NCBI GenBank assembly: GCA_003265975.1
Contig: QFBU01000041.1
Coordinates: 1 to 10,799 of the forward strand
Source of the DNA: Candidatus Marinamargulisbacteria bacterium SCGC AAA071-K20
GTDB taxonomy: Bacteria > Margulisbacteria > Marinamargulisbacteria > GCA-2716485 > AAA071-K20
Length of the DNA: 10,799 nucleotides
Direction of reading: 5' to 3'
Part shown: one piece after another, positions 8,501 through 10,799 of the stretch
Numbering within the stretch: position 1 is the stretch's first letter
How the letters are laid out: every line of letters starts with the position of its first letter
Notes under the pieces: model-generated
The model's database searches: none
What the model was told of the DNA's origin: nothing
What the model saw: the letters and a program-made list of their open reading frames with translations, nothing else
Translations under genes and position numbers: made by a program

Positions 8501-10799
8501 TAGGAAAAGAGGAAATAAATCCGGGTGGTGAATATGCGGCAGATGTTATGGGTCATGAATTTATAGGTATTGGTAAGTCTTCTACTCTGCTTAACTTTAA
8601 GCAAGTTGAATATACTGAGGTTGGGGTTGTTCAAGAAGAGCTTAACCGAATTTTTACTATTAGAGCCTTCTTATTAATGATTGAACAAGCCGTTTATAAT
8701 GCGAAGCAAAATTTAATGCAGTCGATGTTTGGATTGCGCTCATCGGCAGGAATTATTGAAAAAACCATGAGCATGGTTGATGACTATAACTCTAGTCAAC
8801 TTGATGCGTTAAATGAGTCTGTATCTGAATTAAATAGTAGAGTACAGTCTGAAAATGTTTATAGGAACGCCGAAATAGAACTTGCCGTTGAACTACTATT
8901 AACCGGCTTAATGATCAAACTTACCTATAGTAGTGCTAAGGCTACGTATGCCACAACGTCTAGTGGTAGAAACTATGTAGGGTATGCACAGGAAGCTGTT
9001 AAAAACGCTGTAAAAGTAAACCTGGCTAGAGCCCTTATAAATTTTACAATTGGTTTGATGGCGCTACTGTCAGCAAGACCTACACCTACTATTAATAAGG
9101 CAATGGTAATGTATGACACGGATGAAGATGATGAAGAAGACCAAGTTGGGTTTATTGAAAATGTTAAAAATGGAATCTTAGGTAAAACATCACGGCAAAA
9201 GGGAGCTACTCTTAATAAAGCAGGGTCTGATGATCAAAAAAGTCTTCATAGTGAAGGAAATGCAATTACACCAGGGGATGGTCGTGTAGTAAAAGTACGA
9301 GTAGAGAGTAGCGATAAAAAAGACGAAAAGTCGTCGGTACGAGATGGGAGAGGCGATACTGGGCCACGGGGGATAGCCGCAGGTCTCGAAAAGGATTATG
9401 AAGAGGGAGGACAAGCTTCAGACGATAATAACCAGTCTAACTTCATGAGCAGTGGAGACGTTAAGTTTACTGGGAGGGGGAGGTTTACGCTTAATACCTC
9501 CGTTAAAGCCAAGGCACAAACCAAGCTAAAAGCTACCTTTAGAAAAATTAAATTAAAAAATGACATTATGTTACAAATGCAGGACGCCATGACCGATGCT
9601 GTTGCCGATGCTACCGGAGTTGAGTCTACCAAAGCCTTTAAAGGAATTTCGAGTATTTTAAATAAAATTGAAAGTTCGCAACGTAGCCAAATTGATATGC
9701 AATTTAAGTCTATGGAAAATGTGGTTGCCGCCAAAAATAGAGGTATGGACAAGATGAAATCAGGCGCGCAAGAAATGATAAAACAGGTAATAGAGAAAGC
9801 CGCCAAAAAAGTTCAGAAGACGATAGAAAAAAGAAATAAAAAGAAGTTAGCTAAGGATCCAAAGAATTTAGATGCCTCTGGCGAAGTCAAAGTAAAAACC
9901 GGGCTTACGGACGGGAATATTAGCTTTTTGGATCGACTTAAATTTAACTTTGCTAGTTTTATTCAACAATCGTCAGGTCTTATTTCAATGGGCGTATTTG
10001 ATATGGCTCTAGACGGTGGAGTGTTTATTCATACAGCAACAGGAGACACCGATTACTCGGACGGGGAAGCCGGAGAAGATACCGCTGGAGAAGATGCAGA
10101 TAATGAAATAGAAGGTGATGCAGCCAGCTTTTCTGAGGATGAAGAATCACACTTTGCAGGGACCGGTGAATTACAAAATGCCATATTAGATATGACTGTT
10201 GCAGCTGGCAATATCAGTATACAGAAACAACTATTAGACGAGCTAAAAGAGTACTTAAGCTCCGCCAAAGGAATTGTTGAGCATTATGTTAAAGCCGCCA
10301 CTGTAGACAAAGTTAAAAAGATGATATCTGATGCTCAAGACGAAGAGGTAGAGAAGTCTGAGGAAGTTTTAGAAGAAGCTAAAATGGCACTAGAAGAAGC
10401 GGGCTATGGCGATATGCTAAATATGAGTGTTGGAGAACTTTTACAAGGAGCAATGGACTCTGGGCAAATTAGTAACAAAGTTAAAAAAGAAGGGGCCGAC
10501 GATGAGGTGAAGCAAGCCGAAAAGCCAGGTTCTTCTAAGGGGCCAAGTGTTGTGTCTAGACTGCTTACTGGTGCCGGTCACTTTAGCTTAGGGGTACTAA
10601 AAGGACTTAAAACCATTGTTGATATTGCAGACACCGCCCTGACAGCTGTAATGCTTGCTCCCACGGTAGTTATGCCAAAATTTATGCGTCGTATGATTAT
10701 AGACGACAAAAGTTATAATGAACTTAGGTTTCAGTTAAGTAATAGTGGGGAGTTTAAACGAAATATTGCCTCTATGAAATCTTCATTTAAAAACGGTAC
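2599..10799 (+). CDS. Giant modular protein with N-terminal transglutaminase/BTLCP-like domain, 3' partial
   Basis: I translated the frame from ATG 2599 to the last base: 2733 codons, no stop, so the full protein is longer. Order of regions: residues 1-50 Ser/Thr/Asn/Gln-rich; about 50-200 helical, with cysteines 144, 145, 151 and 152; about 215-351 a transglutaminase-like fold with Cys274 (GVGDCEDLT), His323 (GHTIVKF) and Glu342 (LVLESTA); 400-930 mixed, with coiled-coil stretches near 640-680 and 800-860; 930-2165 four divergent helical modules with Gly-rich or hydrophobic segments (about 1043-1075, 1405-1475, 1760-1790, 2094-2160); 2175-2295 charged and disordered; 2315-2475 helical with a Lys-rich stretch near 2400-2420; 2483-2516 very acidic; 2525-2695 helical, ending in a hydrophobic part. 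There is no Sec signal. Only five cysteines exist in the whole visible protein. Long helices next to hydrophobic segments recall type III translocators (SipB/IpaB/YopB), but the size is far beyond them. A secreted, membrane-active effector, translocator or giant surface protein is possible; the function is not established. Confidence 0.9.
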   Translation, partial: MTNLSQDLSFNTQNMWGYLQDLSVSSSNRIAETTLEESLEDQPQIHPTDYATLNFPDSPFQDIYLRFKLVDYASTIATNRITATYPLNTEENVQTVLRYLHQGASALDSDQIKVAHDFLKVVQLPEVLKTMALSPTQLARFNDCCKDVSDCCFFDIPEQSEDDARWVEQSKELRESFYSSMDISEEEIAFRNRTQLVDVDNIEIDFLINILVADGVIDLTGDDNDIAATVLTYVQDNFKYQEEASSKKAGSTNDDVLDYWQSVEETLELGVGDCEDLTLLTASLLSNVMLKKGHSRDEVAQMVKISAGYVPFEGKKENFKMGHTIVKFNATPEDPDQTLVLESTAKVSPFLLKNFEFEEVLEFNDRIFTAFQTIDENFVTASELAPAAPSMNIFLNNSTFGVDPNSSDFARIEAELKLIGQEFDTAANLSAYQANKDTLLWRINFHIMELEKHTRTPLEVPKLFNGAMYRRGIGKSNYFPSGSTALIDGDKWIDLDKLSETDLKVFLGDLAKKIPDISEVEPVVINFSYTYNLVDELQKELIKLNEKPDADQAADGDTPASITYSQIEELKAFIAEIQTGTANPKYSYQNSTSEYSDKTTYTDTLTGNPPIMATFPAGHRLEGQAMSAQNEVLDVYGSVYADFGTKMIQVRSDENYTRLQGESDILQTQIMELQSEKEWLLSSWGVSSGAADPRQELINKIGDDHPDVALFDRLTTDSETKARLKDNVDMQIYKENIFLQVLGNGQGAVSEVLSESLPSTPLNTDVKLPFKFSRTLSKGEVKRGLARGQATYTGQQVVIDGYAELYRLVQAKHATDTMVKDIEEKLRTANHSLESMGADASGRVTLEEKVTALKLRRAVLINEKFSIFEVINSDTDNETFSFSFFDVNVKALDAQPDPNFMNVFNTYGGGGNDSGIDTKLQSVRINDEKFFTYINQTRRHINTITSLFHIANGITELMLYEAREVHDMYLSQDIKKGVDESRKEADKTLGKVASGMNKFQNKMYEGITQVVDEMFNYVKTANDTIFRKKELQIEQWARRSSDDNVVGMIKDFILGGTFEFANALTGALDYIRSKALEQLHQEQLKVAIHNANAYIDYARIITSGRMTDLTENEYKEDGIFLHDEGFIDAGNFSSVTDNPNHPLNFGTKSFELLYNDIGQISDKHRHYSRNFIERYLGGIGGKSADASSATGRLSSALNYGFDPFRPNELQVLAQQFNPTLNVQSLQNDDIFHRAQSQDAGSFAGSDLAAPGPISSGLDMFLDLLGVGGMKADIASGAASNTPDPVPAGLNQQIFLDYNMEKNAYFRERATFFQIQIFLAMMIKQQEWDKMKQIAQEIAKEGSFTGQSKSTGSSSGMVKAAEQTLENELLKQKQALDVVHQQSMSLMQSVNTLTESRIEYYKSAYNLILKNAKVLTMIAVHLLTGRLATKLSNKINTKSAEFYTKLTAFFAIKTPLPAPPLWLYAGMQLLGMSRKGYWQYVFNAFGSATTESIFSALEKGINDAVPGYQHHLIMQNEDSSSTGFGHYQGTATRSLSGNINDDEPRYGYTLTQNRLNSSKILLDQAKRQDPFSHLGGTNLDQNNSLHNYYQSLSQNLLLQPRQEFNRTTAPGTPVTFTTNSKYTSGHDFQLENIPVDRSFTNYNGEGAQGRSFIESLGDGSFAYNGLLTATKIPIATALRNKLRMHLLIIRAIYDAVEGEIAFMFSKGKPGGMSKFDGAAGFNVIETLINDESAVINDLRTEISNYLLSGLNANIAKDKERYGQGLSIASHGYGIASSLAGFIPLGIGEVVHKVADIAIDTDKTLKRIEFGDFAGMGSNYWEDGHANNRINAAGKIYQDFVNPPIVASDRDGYTVEEQGFYSPGLPQKFNLSKDRWTDYSGPGYTFSGLPKYLGDLPDPQEAAQPPVGVDPFYYYNTKVKQLTPWFQLDELEKHQFHLLTHNSKGRSATQTDGPNGGAFRWFKTTDAGVLGKEEINPGGEYAADVMGHEFIGIGKSSTLLNFKQVEYTEVGVVQEELNRIFTIRAFLLMIEQAVYNAKQNLMQSMFGLRSSAGIIEKTMSMVDDYNSSQLDALNESVSELNSRVQSENVYRNAEIELAVELLLTGLMIKLTYSSAKATYATTSSGRNYVGYAQEAVKNAVKVNLARALINFTIGLMALLSARPTPTINKAMVMYDTDEDDEEDQVGFIENVKNGILGKTSRQKGATLNKAGSDDQKSLHSEGNAITPGDGRVVKVRVESSDKKDEKSSVRDGRGDTGPRGIAAGLEKDYEEGGQASDDNNQSNFMSSGDVKFTGRGRFTLNTSVKAKAQTKLKATFRKIKLKNDIMLQMQDAMTDAVADATGVESTKAFKGISSILNKIESSQRSQIDMQFKSMENVVAAKNRGMDKMKSGAQEMIKQVIEKAAKKVQKTIEKRNKKKLAKDPKNLDASGEVKVKTGLTDGNISFLDRLKFNFASFIQQSSGLISMGVFDMALDGGVFIHTATGDTDYSDGEAGEDTAGEDADNEIEGDAASFSEDEESHFAGTGELQNAILDMTVAAGNISIQKQLLDELKEYLSSAKGIVEHYVKAATVDKVKKMISDAQDEEVEKSEEVLEEAKMALEEAGYGDMLNMSVGELLQGAMDSGQISNKVKKEGADDEVKQAEKPGSSKGPSVVSRLLTGAGHFSLGVLKGLKTIVDIADTALTAVMLAPTVVMPKFMRRMIIDDKSYNELRFQLSNSGEFKRNIASMKSSFKNG
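3241..3651 (+). other. Transglutaminase-like / BTLCP cysteine-peptidase domain in the giant protein
   Basis: Residues about 215-351. A first helix (DIAATVLTYVQDNFKYQ) and a Trp-containing helix (DVLDYWQSVEETLELG) lead into GVGDCEDLTLLTASLL, the usual nucleophile region with Cys274 at a helix start. His323 lies in a strand (MGHTIVKF), and the acid position is Glu342 in LVLESTA, where Asp is more common. Spacing between the three residues is normal for the superfamily, so the site may be active. In known families this fold serves as peptidase, transglutaminase or deamidase; the substrate cannot be told from the sequence. Confidence 0.7.
5383..9093 (+). repeat. Four divergent helical modules in the giant protein
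   Basis: Copies begin near residues 929, 1289, 1664 and 2000. Each has an Arg-led amphipathic helix: RHINTITSLFHIANG (from 939), RATFFQIQIFLAMMI (1308), RMHLLIIRAIYDAVE (1682) and RAFLLMIEQAVYNAK (2022). The Arg-to-Arg distances are 369, 374 and 340. Each helix is followed by further long helices, then Gly-rich or hydrophobic sequence and a polar linker, three of which contain Asp-Pro-Phe (residues 1202, 1568, 1908). The third and fourth are the most alike. Shorter, less certain relatives may follow near residues 2323 and 2525. Similarity is at protein level only. Confidence 0.5.
9121..9483 (+). other. Charged, probably disordered linker in the giant protein
   Basis: Residues 2175-2295 start with an acidic run (DEDDEED) and go on with a Gly/Lys/Ser/Asp-rich sequence that lacks hydrophobic periodicity. 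It follows the last hydrophobic segment of the fourth module, so it probably separates the multi-module part from a more C-terminal helical part. Confidence 0.5.
10045..10146 (+). other. Acidic low-complexity linker in the giant protein
   Basis: In residues 2483-2516 about half of the positions are Asp or Glu, with Gly, Ala, Thr and Ser between them and no Lys or Arg. It separates two helical segments. Confidence 0.55.

Noticed and set aside
9396..9806. 136-codon open frame on the minus strand
   Set aside because: It lies wholly antisense within the giant gene and encodes a Cys- and Leu-rich hydrophobic sequence typical of a reverse-strand shadow.
10053..10268. Ser/Ala-rich minus-strand frame of 71 codons
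   Set aside because: It is the reverse of the acidic low-complexity linker in the giant gene, which produces Ser-rich antisense frames by itself.

Overview
The window is AT-rich bacterial DNA with a normal genetic code (TAA and TAG stops, TGG for Trp, no in-frame TGA). Several genes have strong Shine-Dalgarno sequences. I cannot name the organism. If the resemblance of one small protein to type III secretion needle or inner-rod subunits is real, the host is a diderm (Gram-negative-type) bacterium, perhaps from an uncultured lineage. No RNA genes, transposons, CRISPR arrays or phage genes were seen.

Layout: two gene sets diverge from a 258-base control region (1669-1926). On the minus strand is a compact operon: a 91-residue helical protein (1668-1393, type III needle/rod-like), a 108-residue protein (1296-970) and a longer Cys-free helical protein (958 to beyond base 1). 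A strong GC-rich hairpin separates the first two genes. The second and third are tightly coupled: the Shine-Dalgarno of the third overlaps the stop of the second. On the plus strand is a 188-residue HEAT-like protein (1927-2493), then one uninterrupted reading frame from 2599 to the window end, at least 2733 residues and still open.

The giant protein is the main object here. It starts with a Ser/Thr/Asn/Gln-rich tail, followed by a CCx5CC cysteine cluster and a transglutaminase/BTLCP-like cysteine-protease fold with Cys274, His323 and Glu342 in place. After that come more than 2000 residues of long helices interspersed with Gly-rich hydrophobic segments. At least four divergent copies of a 340-370-residue module are visible there, several separated by linkers carrying Asp-Pro-Phe. 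The giant and the three minus-strand proteins are almost or completely cysteine-free, whereas the HEAT-like protein has three cysteines in 188 residues.

Working model (inference): the divergent cluster encodes an exported apparatus or effector system. It would have a small polymer-forming subunit, accessory exported proteins, a cytosolic helical partner or chaperone, and a giant modular secreted, membrane-interacting protein with an N-terminal cysteine peptidase/transglutaminase domain. A 9+9 bp palindrome in the control region is a good candidate for a shared regulator site. None of this could be tested by homology search here.
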